Shown here: positions 16,665 through 25,004 of the stretch, piece after piece | Numbering within the stretch: position 1 is the first letter of the stretch | Layout: each line of letters begins with the position of its first letter | Assembly: GCA_027484265.1 (NCBI GenBank) | Contig: JAIXTH010000296.1 | Coordinates: 1 to 40,364, forward strand | DNA: 40,364 nucleotides | From: Alphaproteobacteria bacterium | GTDB taxonomy: Bacteria > Pseudomonadota > Alphaproteobacteria > Caulobacterales > Aquidulcibacteraceae | Direction of reading: 5' to 3' | Translations under genes and position numbers: made by a program | Notes under the pieces: model-generated | The model's database searches: none | What the model was told of the DNA's origin: nothing | What the model saw: the letters and a program-made list of their open reading frames with translations, nothing else

Positions 16665-16754
16665 ATTCAGCTGCAGTTCATTGATGAACGGGTAACCCAA
16701 TTGTAGTGCAACCGTCGTACAACGGTTTCAGAATTCTGGCATGAAAGGCTGGAG
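16665..16754. promoter_or_regulatory. Short AT-richer spacer with two dyads before the RodZ-like gene
   Basis: Two perfect inverted repeats in 90 bases: GTTCAT-TG-ATGAAC (16676-16689) and AACCGT-CGTACA-ACGGTT (16710-16727). The spacer is visibly richer in A and T than the flanking genes, as expected for a promoter. The dyads could be operators or part of a terminator for ptsP; no T-run follows either. The downstream ATG at 16755 has AAGG at 16745-16748. Confidence 0.4.
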
Positions 16755-17693
16755 ATGTCGCCCGCCGAAGCCCAACGCCTGCTTGACGATGCCGCCCTCC
16801 CGGGCGGCGTCGCGCATCTGCGCGTGGTGGACGAGGCTGTCGTTCCGCTGGCGGACGATCCGGGTGCGTTCCTGCGGCGCGGGCGCAAGGCCCTGGACCT
16901 GTCGGTCCCGCAAGTCGCCGGCCTGCTCAAGCTCAAGTCCGCGATCATCGAGGACATCGAGGCCAGTCACTTCAACCGGCAGCTGGGCCTCGGCTATGCG
17001 CTCGGTTTCGTGCGCACCTATGCCGAGCTGATCACCGCCCGCAGCCCGGATCCGCAGCTGGTGGAAGACATCGTCGACACCTTCCGTGGCCGCTGGGAGC
17101 CGCAGCAGACCGCCGCGGAAGCACGGCGCAAGCCGTTGCAGGCCGCCACCTTCGTGCCGATCGGTGCGGTGCTGGGCCTGGGTCTGGTGGGCTGGTTTGC
17201 GGTCAGCATGCTGATGCAGTCGGTCGGCCCGCGCGAGCCCGAGCCGGTGGCACCGCCCGACGAAGCCATCCGCGCCTGGAGCCAGACCCCGCAGGCCGTA
17301 CCCGGCCGCGCCGTTGCTGCCGTCGATCCGCTGATCACCATCCATGCCCTGCGCGACGTGCGCATCACCCTGCGCGGCGAAGACGGTGCGCTGGTGGCCG
17401 ACCGCTATATGCGGGGCGGCGAGGCGATGTCGGCGGATGGTCTGGGCCGGTTCTTCATCACCACCCCCGATGCAGGCGCGCTGGAAGTGCGCGGGCACGG
17501 CCAGTCGATTGCTGTCGGCGACCCCGGCGTGAAGGCCGACTGGTGGCGGGTGCCGGACCTGGTGGCCGTCGAACAGGCTGCGATCGAGGCACGGCGTGCC
17601 GAGGCGGCTACTGCGGCTACGGCGGCTACTGCGGCAGCCACAGCGACCCCTGCTCCGGCTGCGCCAACCAGCCCGGCAGCGCCAACCAACTAA
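16755..17693 (+). CDS. RodZ-like HTH / transmembrane protein (DUF4115)
   Basis: 312 residues. A Cro-type HTH_25 domain at about 38-93 (FLRRGRKALDLSVPQVAGLL and the SHFNRQLGLGYALGFVRTYA block) is followed by a Lys/Arg-flanked membrane helix at about 131-155. The periplasmic part at about 190-275 has the DUF4115 pattern, including LITIHALRDVRITLRGEDG. This is the RodZ architecture; RodZ links MreB to the elongation machinery. In many alphaproteobacteria such genes are called only 'HTH domain protein', so a shape role is an inference. The C-terminus is a low-complexity Ala/Thr/Pro tail encoded by 9-bp repeats. It converges on the methyltransferase gene. Confidence 0.85.
   Translation: MSPAEAQRLLDDAALPGGVAHLRVVDEAVVPLADDPGAFLRRGRKALDLSVPQVAGLLKLKSAIIEDIEASHFNRQLGLGYALGFVRTYAELITARSPDPQLVEDIVDTFRGRWEPQQTAAEARRKPLQAATFVPIGAVLGLGLVGWFAVSMLMQSVGPREPEPVAPPDEAIRAWSQTPQAVPGRAVAAVDPLITIHALRDVRITLRGEDGALVADRYMRGGEAMSADGLGRFFITTPDAGALEVRGHGQSIAVGDPGVKADWWRVPDLVAVEQAAIEARRAEAATAATAATAAATATPAPAAPTSPAAPTN
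17604..17639 (+). repeat. Four 9-bp tandem units in the RodZ-like gene tail
   Basis: Units GCGGCTACT, GCGGCTACG, GCGGCTACT and GCGGCAGCC encode repeated Ala-Ala-Thr. The unit keeps the frame, so copy-number change would only lengthen or shorten the periplasmic tail. Confidence 0.8.
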
Positions 17694-17713
17694 AGGCAGG
17701 AATGCGGCCTCAG

Positions 17714-17733
17714 TGCGCGGCCTGCGCCGCGCA
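17714..17733. terminator. Hairpin between convergent RodZ-like and methyltransferase genes
   Basis: TGCGCGGC (17714-17721) and GCCGCGCA (17726-17733) form a perfect 8-bp stem with a four-base CTGC loop in the 96-base convergent gap. There is no T-run on either strand. Position and stem strength suggest a shared terminator or transcription barrier. Confidence 0.5.
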
Positions 17734-17789
17734 TCGTCCCGCCGCCAGGCGCTGCAGCGGCGGCGGGTTCTGGCGGCAGCGAGGCGTCC

Positions 17790-18563
17790 TCAGCCATCCG
17801 GCCAGCCGGGCAGCCGACCACCGGCGAACACCGCCTCCGCCTCCGGCGTGAACCGGCCGGCGCCAGCCTCCGACGGATGCAGGTCCAGCCCCTTGAGCAG
17901 ACTCAGCGGCGCGCGCGAACCCTTGCGGGCCAGCACCAGAACCCGCTTGGCCGGCTGGTCCGCTGCCGGGCGCAGCGGATAGACCCGCACATCCCCCGCC
18001 CGCCCCGGCAGCCAGGCCAGGATCTCGCCCAGCCGGTCGGCCCGGTGCAGCACCAGCACCCGGCCCTTGGGCGCCGCCAGCTTGAACATCGCCTTCAGCC
18101 AGTCTTCCAGTGGCACCCCTGCGACCCACGCCGCCATCCGCGCCTGTGCCGGCGGCCGGATCGCGCGCAGGTCATCGAAGAACGGCGGATTGGAGAACAC
18201 GAGGTCGAACGACCCCGCCAGCTCCGGCGCGGGCAACAGCGCGTCGGCCTCGATCACCCGGACCCGCCCCTCCAGGGCATTGGCCCCCACATTGCGCCGG
18301 GCCAGCGCCGCGGCGCCAGGCTCCCTCTCGATCCCGGTGAAGCAGGTGGCGGGCGCGAGGGTGGCGGCGGCCAGCATGGCCGTGCCTACCCCGCAGCCGA
18401 CATCCGCAGCTTTCGCGGCCTCAAGCCCGGCGACGGCCGCACCCAGCACCAGCGCATCCATCCCTGCCCGATAGCCTTCTGCAGGCTGATGGATGGCCAG
18501 ACGACCGTCGAGGAACAGGTCATGGGTTGTCGCCGGAGCGGTGGGTGTGCTGTCAGGCTCCAT
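17790..18563 (-). CDS. TrmN6-like tRNA(Val) A37 N6-methyltransferase
   Basis: 257 residues. A SAM-binding class I methyltransferase: motif I ADVGCGVGTAMLAAA at about 53-67 and motif IV NPPFF at 125-129, which marks N6-adenine or N5-glutamine methylation. The N-terminal DLFLDGRLAIHQPAEGYRAGMDALVL is typical of the TrmN6/YfiC family that modifies A37 of tRNA1(Val), where the fold binds RNA through the C-terminal region. Substrate assignment rests on family likeness. The start overlaps the end of the DUF2007 gene by 11 bases, so the two are likely co-transcribed. Confidence 0.85.
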   Translation of the reverse strand: MEPDSTPTAPATTHDLFLDGRLAIHQPAEGYRAGMDALVLGAAVAGLEAAKAADVGCGVGTAMLAAATLAPATCFTGIEREPGAAALARRNVGANALEGRVRVIEADALLPAPELAGSFDLVFSNPPFFDDLRAIRPPAQARMAAWVAGVPLEDWLKAMFKLAAPKGRVLVLHRADRLGEILAWLPGRAGDVRVYPLRPAADQPAKRVLVLARKGSRAPLSLLKGLDLHPSEAGAGRFTPEAEAVFAGGRLPGWPDG

Positions 18564-18822
18564 CCGGGTCCCCGTCGTCGAAACAGTCGTCGGGCCAGTC
18601 GTCGATGGCTTCCCAGGCGCCGGCCTGGATGGCTTCGATCAGGCCCCGGGCCCGGTCGGCCTGCGTTGCGGCCACGCACAGGCGCCTCGGAATGGCTCCG
18701 ATCGAGCCTTCAACGGCTGCTGCGTGTTCGTCGAACACCACACACTGAATGGCGGCGTCGCGCAGCACCGCCTGTGCCAGCGACAGAAGGACGATGTCAT
18801 TGGTCTTCAGGACGGTTTCCAT
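18553..18822 (-). CDS. DUF2007 domain protein
   Basis: 89 residues, start ATG at 18822. It shows the DUF2007 pattern: METVLKTNDIVLLSLAQAVL, then the strand I-Q-C-V-V-F-D-E-H, then P-R-R-L-C-V-A and an acidic C-terminus (DDWPDDCFDDGDPDG). These small proteins have a ferredoxin-like fold and may act as signal-transduction or regulatory domains; no reaction is known to me. It is the first gene of the pair with the methyltransferase and diverges from the polyprenyl synthase gene. Confidence 0.8.
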   Translation of the reverse strand: METVLKTNDIVLLSLAQAVLRDAAIQCVVFDEHAAAVEGSIGAIPRRLCVAATQADRARGLIEAIQAGAWEAIDDWPDDCFDDGDPDGA

Positions 18823-18957
18823 GCGGTGCTTTCCCGGGCCTGCGACCTTCTCCCGCAGCTTGCGGAGCCACCGGTTTCAGCGCGGACGCTTGACCCATCC
18901 TATCCCCCTGCGCCATGCCGGTGCAAACCGGGGCCGCAGGATGTCGCCCCTCGGAGT

Positions 18958-19980
18958 ATGCCCAGCGTGAACGTGCCCGTGCGAGCCCACGAAGCGGTCC
19001 CTGCCAGCCCTGTCGAGGCGCTGTCCGCGATCCTGTCGTCCGAGCTGACGGCGACGGATGCCGAGATTGCGGCCAGTCTGCACAGTCCGGTGGGCCTGAT
19101 CCCCGATGTGGCGCATCATCTGGTGGACGCCGGTGGCAAGCGCCTGCGGCCGCTGCTGACCCTGGCGGCGGCACGTGTCGGCGGCGGCGTGGGGCCTGGC
19201 GCGATCAAGCTGGCGGCTGCTGTCGAGTTCATCCACACCGCCACCCTGCTGCATGATGATGTGGTGGACGGATCGTCGCTGCGCCGCGGCCGCAAGGCGG
19301 CGAACCTGATCTGGGGCGAGAAGGCCAGTGTGCTGGTGGGCGATTTCCTGTTCGCCCGCGCCTTCAACATGATGGTGGCGACCGGCTCGATGCGCGTGCT
19401 CGATATCCTCGCCCGCGCCTCCAGCGTGATCGCCGAAGGCGAGGTGATGCAGCTGGCCGCCATCGCCTCGGGCGAGGCCAGCCGCGATACCTATCTCAAG
19501 GTCATCGAAGCCAAGACGGCAGCGCTGTTCGCGGCGGCCTGCGAAAGCGGCGCCATCACCGCAGGCGCCAGCGATTCCGATGTGGCCGCGCTGGCCGACT
19601 ATGGCCTGCAGCTGGGTCTGGCGTTCCAGATGGTGGATGATGCGCTGGATTACGGCGGTCTGACCCGCGAGCTGGGCAAGAATACCGGCGATGATTTCCG
19701 CGAGGGCAAGGCGACCCTGCCGCTGATCATCGCGCTGGAGCGGGCCGACGGCGACGAGCGGCTGTTCTGGCAGCGGGTGCTGGCCCGCCGCCATCAGCCC
19801 GAGGAACTGGGGCAGGCCATGGCACATCTGCGCCGGACCGGTGCGGTGGAGGCTACCGTCGAGGAGGCCCGCACCCGCATCAAGGCTGCCCGCGCCGCAC
19901 TCGACCGGCTGTCGCGGCAGGATATCGTGACGGCGCTGCTGGGTGATCTGGCGGATTATGTTGCCGCCCGCGTCAGCTGA
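18958..19980 (+). CDS. ispB: Polyprenyl (octaprenyl/decaprenyl) diphosphate synthase
   Basis: Extends FPP with isopentenyl diphosphate to the long all-trans chain used for the ubiquinone tail; cytoplasmic. 340 residues with both Asp-rich motifs: first LLHDDVVD (Asp100, 101, 104) and second VDDALD (Asp227, 228, 231). The GGKRLRP substrate loop at 59-65 is also present. The ATG at 18958 has GGAG only one base away, so translation may instead begin at the GTG at 18967, three codons later, where spacing is better. Chain length cannot be read from the sequence with confidence. Its stop directly abuts the stop of the gene on the other strand. Confidence 0.92.
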   Translation: MPSVNVPVRAHEAVPASPVEALSAILSSELTATDAEIAASLHSPVGLIPDVAHHLVDAGGKRLRPLLTLAAARVGGGVGPGAIKLAAAVEFIHTATLLHDDVVDGSSLRRGRKAANLIWGEKASVLVGDFLFARAFNMMVATGSMRVLDILARASSVIAEGEVMQLAAIASGEASRDTYLKVIEAKTAALFAAACESGAITAGASDSDVAALADYGLQLGLAFQMVDDALDYGGLTRELGKNTGDDFREGKATLPLIIALERADGDERLFWQRVLARRHQPEELGQAMAHLRRTGAVEATVEEARTRIKAARAALDRLSRQDIVTALLGDLADYVAARVS

Positions 19981-21042
19981 TCAGGCCGGGGGCGGCACGG
20001 GCGGGCCAAGCCTGCGCCGCACGCTGCGCACCAATACTGCTGCCGCAGCCGAAACCGACAGAAGCAGCACGAGCGGCATCCAGCCGCCGTCGTGACCGCT
20101 GGCCGCGAGGGCCAGCGCCAGGCTGCCGCACGCGGCGGTGGCACCCCACCAAAGCAGTGCCACCCGCACAGCCGGCTGCCCGCTTTGCCGCATCCACTGA
20201 TACAGGTGCTGGCGGTGCGGGCGCAGCAGGACCCACAGCCCCCCGTCATGCACCTCCCCGTCATGGCGCGCCCGCCACCCGACGGTGAGGATCACATCCG
20301 CCAGGATCGGCAGCAGGCACAAAGCCACCAGGGCTGCATTCACACCCTGCTGCGTGGCCAGGAGCCCGGTTCCCGCGAACCAGATACCCGCGAACAGCGA
20401 GCCGGTATCCCCCGCAAACAGCTTCCCGCCGGGCACGTTCCAGACCAGGAACCCGGCGCAGCCCGCGGCGCCCGCCAGTGCCAGCACCCCGGTCAGCGCC
20501 GCGCCAGGCTCCAGGGCTGCGAGGCCTGCCAGACAGACCAGCCCCACCGCCACCGACCCCAGTGCCAGGCCGTTGGAGCCGTCCATGAAGTTAACCGCAT
20601 TGGCGCACACCATCAGCCAGAGCCACGTACCGGTCAGCGCCAGCAGGACAGCCGCCACCTCCGGCAGCGCGACCGGCAGGAACCCGAGATCTGCCTGCAG
20701 GCCCGGGGCAGCACTGGCTGCGGCGACCGACAGCAGCAGCAGCTTGATGCGGGTGGGAACCACCTTGATGTCATCGACAAGCCCCAGGGCGGCGCCGAAG
20801 CTGGCCAGCATCACGATCGCCAGCAACGGGCCCGCAGGCCAGGGGCCTGCGCCGCCTGTCCCGGAGGCCAGCCAGACCGCCAGCAGCGTCCCGGCCCAGA
20901 CCCCCAGTCCGCCCGCCACGGGTGTCGGCGTCACGTGCACCTTGTGACCGCCGGGCTGGTCGCGCGGACCCCACCGCACCAGTGCGCCGCAGACCAGGAA
21001 CGAGGCGAGAGCGCCCAGCAGGAGCGCGGCGGGCAGGCTCAT
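19981..21042 (-). CDS. MraY/WecA-family polyprenyl-phosphate sugar-1-phosphate transferase
   Basis: Integral membrane glycosyltransferase family 4 protein of 353 residues with about ten hydrophobic segments. It would move a UDP-HexNAc sugar phosphate onto undecaprenyl phosphate to start O-antigen, exopolysaccharide or teichoic-type synthesis. Motifs: HKVHVTPTPVAGG, LVDDIKVVPTRIK, NAVNFMDGSNGLA, LFAGDTGSLFAG and, near the end, LRPHRQHLYQ, close to the WecA His motif and unlike MraY. The start at 21042 is set by an ATGA overlap with ispE. The sugar donor cannot be decided here. Confidence 0.88.
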   Translation of the reverse strand: MSLPAALLLGALASFLVCGALVRWGPRDQPGGHKVHVTPTPVAGGLGVWAGTLLAVWLASGTGGAGPWPAGPLLAIVMLASFGAALGLVDDIKVVPTRIKLLLLSVAAASAAPGLQADLGFLPVALPEVAAVLLALTGTWLWLMVCANAVNFMDGSNGLALGSVAVGLVCLAGLAALEPGAALTGVLALAGAAGCAGFLVWNVPGGKLFAGDTGSLFAGIWFAGTGLLATQQGVNAALVALCLLPILADVILTVGWRARHDGEVHDGGLWVLLRPHRQHLYQWMRQSGQPAVRVALLWWGATAACGSLALALAASGHDGGWMPLVLLLSVSAAAAVLVRSVRRRLGPPVPPPA

Positions 21043-21947
21043 CTGCCGTCTCCCAGGACAGTGGGTGCAATCCACCAGGCCGGCTGTTGCGCGGCCAGCA
21101 GGCTGGCGGCTGCGTCACGCTGGTCCGGGCTGGCGAAGATCGCAAAGCAGGTGGCGCCCGATCCCGACATCCGCACCAGGAGAGCCCCTGTGCAGCTGCG
21201 CAGTGCCGCCAGGCAGGTGCCAATCGCCGGGATGCGCGCCACAGCAGGCACCTCGAGGTCGTTGCGGGTCCTGGCCAGCCAGCCGGCAAGGGCCGCGGTG
21301 CTGGCCAGCTCGGGCTCTGGCAGATCCGGATGGGTCAGACTGCCGAACCGGCCAATCTGATCATAGGCGGCATACACCGGCCCGGTGGGGCAGGCCACGT
21401 TCGGATTGACCAGCAGGGCGGGCAGGGGCGGCAGCACCGGGCCTGACCGCAGCCGCTCGCCCATGCCCTCCATCCAGCAGGTGCGTGCCTGCACGCAGGC
21501 GGGGACGTCCGAGCCCAGCTCTTCAGCAACCGCTTCGAGTTCAGTCAGGGTCGCCCTGAGGTCCCAGAGCCGGTTCAGGGCGCGCAGGGCTGCCGCCGCA
21601 TCCGCCGATCCGCCACCGATCCCCGACGCCACCGGCAGCTGCTTGTCCAGCACCAGCTCGGCGCCGGCCTGCGTCAGGCCGCCATGGCGGGCGAGCGCCT
21701 GCGCTGCCATCAGCACCAGGTTGCTCCCGTCCGCCGCCAGTCCGGCCGCGAACGGCCCCTCGATCCGCAGCGACAGGGCATCGGCAGGGCGCGCCTGCAG
21801 CCGGTCGCAGGCGCCCGGCGCAAATGTCACAAGCGAGGCCAGCGGATGCAGGCCCGACCGGGCCGGGGCGGCGACATGCAGTGTCAGGTTCACCTTGGCA
21901 GGCGCTGCTTCGACCACCACCCGTGCATCGGCCGCCGTAACGTCCAT
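21039..21947 (-). CDS. ispE: 4-diphosphocytidyl-2-C-methyl-D-erythritol kinase
   Basis: GHMP-family kinase of the MEP isoprenoid pathway; phosphorylates the 2-hydroxyl of CDP-methylerythritol. 302 residues. N-terminal APAKVNLTLHV carries the catalytic Lys18, the ATP loop is PVASGIGGGSADAAAA (about 105-120), and SDVPACVQARTCWMEGMGE gives the catalytic Asp region and third motif. The start ATG 21947 overlaps the upstream TPR gene stop as TGATG, and the stop overlaps the next gene as ATGA, so three genes are tightly coupled. The reading frame continues upstream, but only over the TPR gene. Confidence 0.95.
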   Translation of the reverse strand: MDVTAADARVVVEAAPAKVNLTLHVAAPARSGLHPLASLVTFAPGACDRLQARPADALSLRIEGPFAAGLAADGSNLVLMAAQALARHGGLTQAGAELVLDKQLPVASGIGGGSADAAAALRALNRLWDLRATLTELEAVAEELGSDVPACVQARTCWMEGMGERLRSGPVLPPLPALLVNPNVACPTGPVYAAYDQIGRFGSLTHPDLPEPELASTAALAGWLARTRNDLEVPAVARIPAIGTCLAALRSCTGALLVRMSGSGATCFAIFASPDQRDAAASLLAAQQPAWWIAPTVLGDGR

Positions 21948-23770
21948 CAGCTGGCGCTCTCCGGCCGGGCCGCCAGGCGTGCGGCATTCTCGACGGCATC
22001 CAGGCCCTGCGCCAGCTTGGCCTCGATCCGCGCCGCCAGTTCCGGTGCAGGACGCAGGGCGAGTGCCTTGCTCCACTCCATCCGGGCATCATTCTCCCGC
22101 CCGACCTTCCAGTAGGCATCCCCCAGATGGTCGATGATCTCGGGCGAGGCCGGCGCCAGCATCACAGCCCGTTCCAGTGTGGAAACAGCCTCCTCGTAAT
22201 TGCCGGCGCGGTAGTGGGCCCAGCCCAGGGAATCGATGATGGCGCCGTTGCGCGGATCCAGCCGCGCCGCCTGACGCAGCAGCCGCAGCGCCTCCGGCAG
22301 GTTCTGGTTCCGGTCGGCAAGGCCATAGCCGAGGCCATTGAGATAGCTGGCATTGCGCGGTTGCAGTTCGACGGCGCGGCGCAGGTCGCGCTCGGCCTCC
22401 GGCCACCGGTCGAGGGCTTCCAGCGCGGTGCCGCGCCCGTAGTGATAGCCCGCCAGCGTCGGGTTCGACGTGCCGGCGGCGGCGGCCCCGTCGATCAGGC
22501 TGGCATAGCCCGCCACGGCCTCTGCAAAGCGCCCGTCCATCAGGTCGAAGGCGGCGCGGGCCTCGATCATGCGCGGCACGGTGCTGGTGGCGGCCGTGGT
22601 GCGCAGCAGGGTGCCGGCGGCTTCCACTTCGCCGCGCTGGCGCATCAGCCAGGCGCGGGTGATCACGGCATCCACATAGTATCCGCTGCGCGGCCCGATC
22701 TCTTCGAGGCGGAGCAGGGCCTCGCTGACGCGCCCCCGCGCCACCAGCCAGGCCGCCAGCGGGACCCGGGCCTCGTCCAGTTCAGGCTGAAGATACAAAG
22801 CAAGGCTCAGGGCGGTCACCGGCGAGGTGCCGCGCGGATCGGAGGCCTGCGCCTCGCCGATCAGGAACAGGCTCCAGACTGCGGTCTGGCGCACGTCGGG
22901 CAGGCGCGGGACGCGCCCCGCCTCGATCTGGGCCTTCAGGCTGGTGAGAAGCGGCACCTGTCCACTGGCGGCGATGCCCTGCTCGAGGGTGGCCAGCGCG
23001 GCGGCGCGGTCGCCAGCTGCAGCTTCGGCGCGGGCCTTCAGCCAGGCGACACCCACGGTCTGCTGGCCATTGTTCCAGGCGGTGCCATAGGCCAGCAGCG
23101 CACCGTCGCGGTTGCCCGACTGCTCCAGCACGAGGCCACGGGCAGCCATGGCGGCACGGCTGGCGCCGCGCGTTCCCTGCAGGTCTGCCGTGAGGGCCAG
23201 GGCCTCGTTCCAGCGGCGGCGCATGGCGTGGCCGGCTGCCTGCAGCGCCATGGCCAGCATCCGGTCCCCCGGCTCCCACGCCGGTCCCTCGAACAGGGCC
23301 GGTATCTCCTGCGGACGGCGCCGCTGGATCGCGTCCACCGCCAGCACCAGGGCGGCCGGGCCCGACCGGGCATCGGCCGGCATCCGCCTTGCCAGCCGCA
23401 GGGCCTGGGCCGGCTGTCCGGCATCGATCCAGGCATCGGTGGCACGGCGCAGCAGCCCCATGTCGGCCGGCCGCGCATCGGCAGCCCGCTCGAAGGCGCG
23501 GGCCGCCAGGATCGGGTCGTCTGCATTGCGGGCGAGGCGCCCGGCGATGGTGGCCGAGAACAGCCGCGAATCCTGCACCAGCGCCATGTCGTCGCCGCGC
23601 TGCAGCTGCACCGGTCCACCCCGCTGCTCGCTGCTCTGCACCGCGGCCTGCGCCGGCGTGGCGCCCAGCGGCACGAGGGCAACAGCGGCCAGCGCCATCA
23701 GTCCGGCACCGCGCCAGGTGTGGCGGCGCGGCAGGCGGGCAGGGAATGAGCGGGAGGTAGGCTGGGTCAA
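21947..23770 (-). CDS. Exported tetratricopeptide repeat protein 1
   Basis: 607 residues. A TTG start at 23770 gives a normal signal peptide: RLPRRHTWRG, a hydrophobic LMALAAVALVPLG, and a likely cut after AQA (about residue 42). The internal ATG at 23698 would lose the charged n-region. Many TPR units follow, clearest in the C-terminal third (SYLNGLGYGLADRN, IDSLGWAHYRAGNYEEAV, IIDHLGDAYWKVGRENDA). No catalytic motif. A periplasmic or outer-membrane scaffold is likely, perhaps for envelope assembly, but the partner is unknown. It is first in an operon with ispE and the WecA-like gene. Its C-terminus closely resembles that of the protein at 25982-27973. Confidence 0.85.
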   Translation of the reverse strand: MTQPTSRSFPARLPRRHTWRGAGLMALAAVALVPLGATPAQAAVQSSEQRGGPVQLQRGDDMALVQDSRLFSATIAGRLARNADDPILAARAFERAADARPADMGLLRRATDAWIDAGQPAQALRLARRMPADARSGPAALVLAVDAIQRRRPQEIPALFEGPAWEPGDRMLAMALQAAGHAMRRRWNEALALTADLQGTRGASRAAMAARGLVLEQSGNRDGALLAYGTAWNNGQQTVGVAWLKARAEAAAGDRAAALATLEQGIAASGQVPLLTSLKAQIEAGRVPRLPDVRQTAVWSLFLIGEAQASDPRGTSPVTALSLALYLQPELDEARVPLAAWLVARGRVSEALLRLEEIGPRSGYYVDAVITRAWLMRQRGEVEAAGTLLRTTAATSTVPRMIEARAAFDLMDGRFAEAVAGYASLIDGAAAAGTSNPTLAGYHYGRGTALEALDRWPEAERDLRRAVELQPRNASYLNGLGYGLADRNQNLPEALRLLRQAARLDPRNGAIIDSLGWAHYRAGNYEEAVSTLERAVMLAPASPEIIDHLGDAYWKVGRENDARMEWSKALALRPAPELAARIEAKLAQGLDAVENAARLAARPESAS

Positions 23771-23866
23771 GGAAGGTCCCCGGAAGAAGTCCGGCTCACC
23801 CTACGGCCACCCCGCCCCGCCAGCAACCGGCCAGCGGCATGGGCGTGCCCCCTCAGTCTTGGCCCC

Positions 23867-24853
23867 TCAGGCCGGGATCCGCATCCGGGCCACACGGGCA
23901 TCGAGGATCTCCTCGGCTTCGGTGATGATCCGGTCCATCAGCTGCTGGCAGGTGGGAATGTCGTGGATCAGGCCCTGCACCATCGAGGCCCAGAACACGC
24001 CCTTGGACAGATCGCCGGTATCCAGCAGCTCCTTGCCGGCGCGGCCGTTCACCAGCTCGGCCACATCCGCGAAGGTCGCGCCCGGCTCGGCCAGACGGCG
24101 CACCACTTCGGCCGACACCTCGCTCTTGCCGACCCGGGCGGTGTTCTTCAGCGAGCGGAAGATCAGGTAAGTGCCGCGTTCGTCATTGTCGACATAGGCC
24201 TGCTTGACGTTGGGGTGGATCGGCGCCTCGACGGTGGCGCAGAAACGGGTGCCCATGTTCACGCCTTCGGCTCCAAGCGTGAGGGCTGCCACCAGACCGC
24301 GCCCGTCGCCGAACCCGCCCGAGGCCAGCATCGGGATCTTCACCTTGTCCGCCGCGCAGGGAATCAGGATCAGGCCGGGGATGTCGTCCTCGCCGGGGTG
24401 ACCGGCGCATTCGAAGCCGTCGATGGAGATGGCCTGCACCCCCTTCTTCTCGGCGCTGACGGCATGGCGGACGGCGGTGCATTTGTGGATGATGCAGGTG
24501 TCGGCCTTGCGCAGCTCGGCCCAGACCTCGGCGACCGCCTGGGTTCCGGCAGTCTCGAAGATCCGCACCCCGCCCTCCAGCGCGGCGCGGGCATAGGCCG
24601 CATAGTCCGGGCTGTTCATGGTGGGGAACACGGTGATGTTCACGCCGAACGGCTTGTCGGTCATCGACTTGCAGCGCTCGATCTCGTCGCGCAGCGCCTG
24701 CGGGCTCGGCTGGGTGAGGGCGGTGAGGATGCCGAGGCCCCCGGCATTGGACACGGCGGCGGCCAGTTCGGCCACGCCGACGGACTGCATCCCGCCTTGC
24801 ACGATGGGGTGCTGGATGCCGAGCATGTCGGTGATACGGGTCTTGAATGGCAT
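23867..24853 (-). CDS. Nitronate monooxygenase-like flavoprotein (2-nitropropane dioxygenase family)
   Basis: FMN-dependent TIM-barrel enzyme of 328 residues. Known members oxidise propionate-3-nitronate or other alkyl nitronates, and related proteins act in enoyl reduction, so the substrate is not certain. Motifs: GIQHPIVQGGMQSVGVAELAAAVSNAGGLG at the N-terminus (quoted in part: HPIVQGGMQS), VNITVFP, the SIDGFECAGHPGEDD block with the expected active-site His, and the FMN phosphate site ASGGFGDGRGLVAALTLGAEG followed by MGTRF. The start ATG 24853 has GGGAGA eight bases upstream. The frame extends to 25096 but that part is not conserved-looking. Confidence 0.9.
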   Translation of the reverse strand: MPFKTRITDMLGIQHPIVQGGMQSVGVAELAAAVSNAGGLGILTALTQPSPQALRDEIERCKSMTDKPFGVNITVFPTMNSPDYAAYARAALEGGVRIFETAGTQAVAEVWAELRKADTCIIHKCTAVRHAVSAEKKGVQAISIDGFECAGHPGEDDIPGLILIPCAADKVKIPMLASGGFGDGRGLVAALTLGAEGVNMGTRFCATVEAPIHPNVKQAYVDNDERGTYLIFRSLKNTARVGKSEVSAEVVRRLAEPGATFADVAELVNGRAGKELLDTGDLSKGVFWASMVQGLIHDIPTCQQLMDRIITEAEEILDARVARMRIPA

Positions 24854-25004
24854 GGCGTCTGTCTCCCTGATGCCGTGGTGGTCACAGCGCCGCTCTTCTT
24901 GGGGAAGCGGCTTGAGGCGCACTATGGCGCAGATTATCGGTGTGGGCCAGAACCGGCGGACGCCTGCGGCCAGGCGCGCCACTGGCCGGCCGGACGGGGG
25001 TGCG

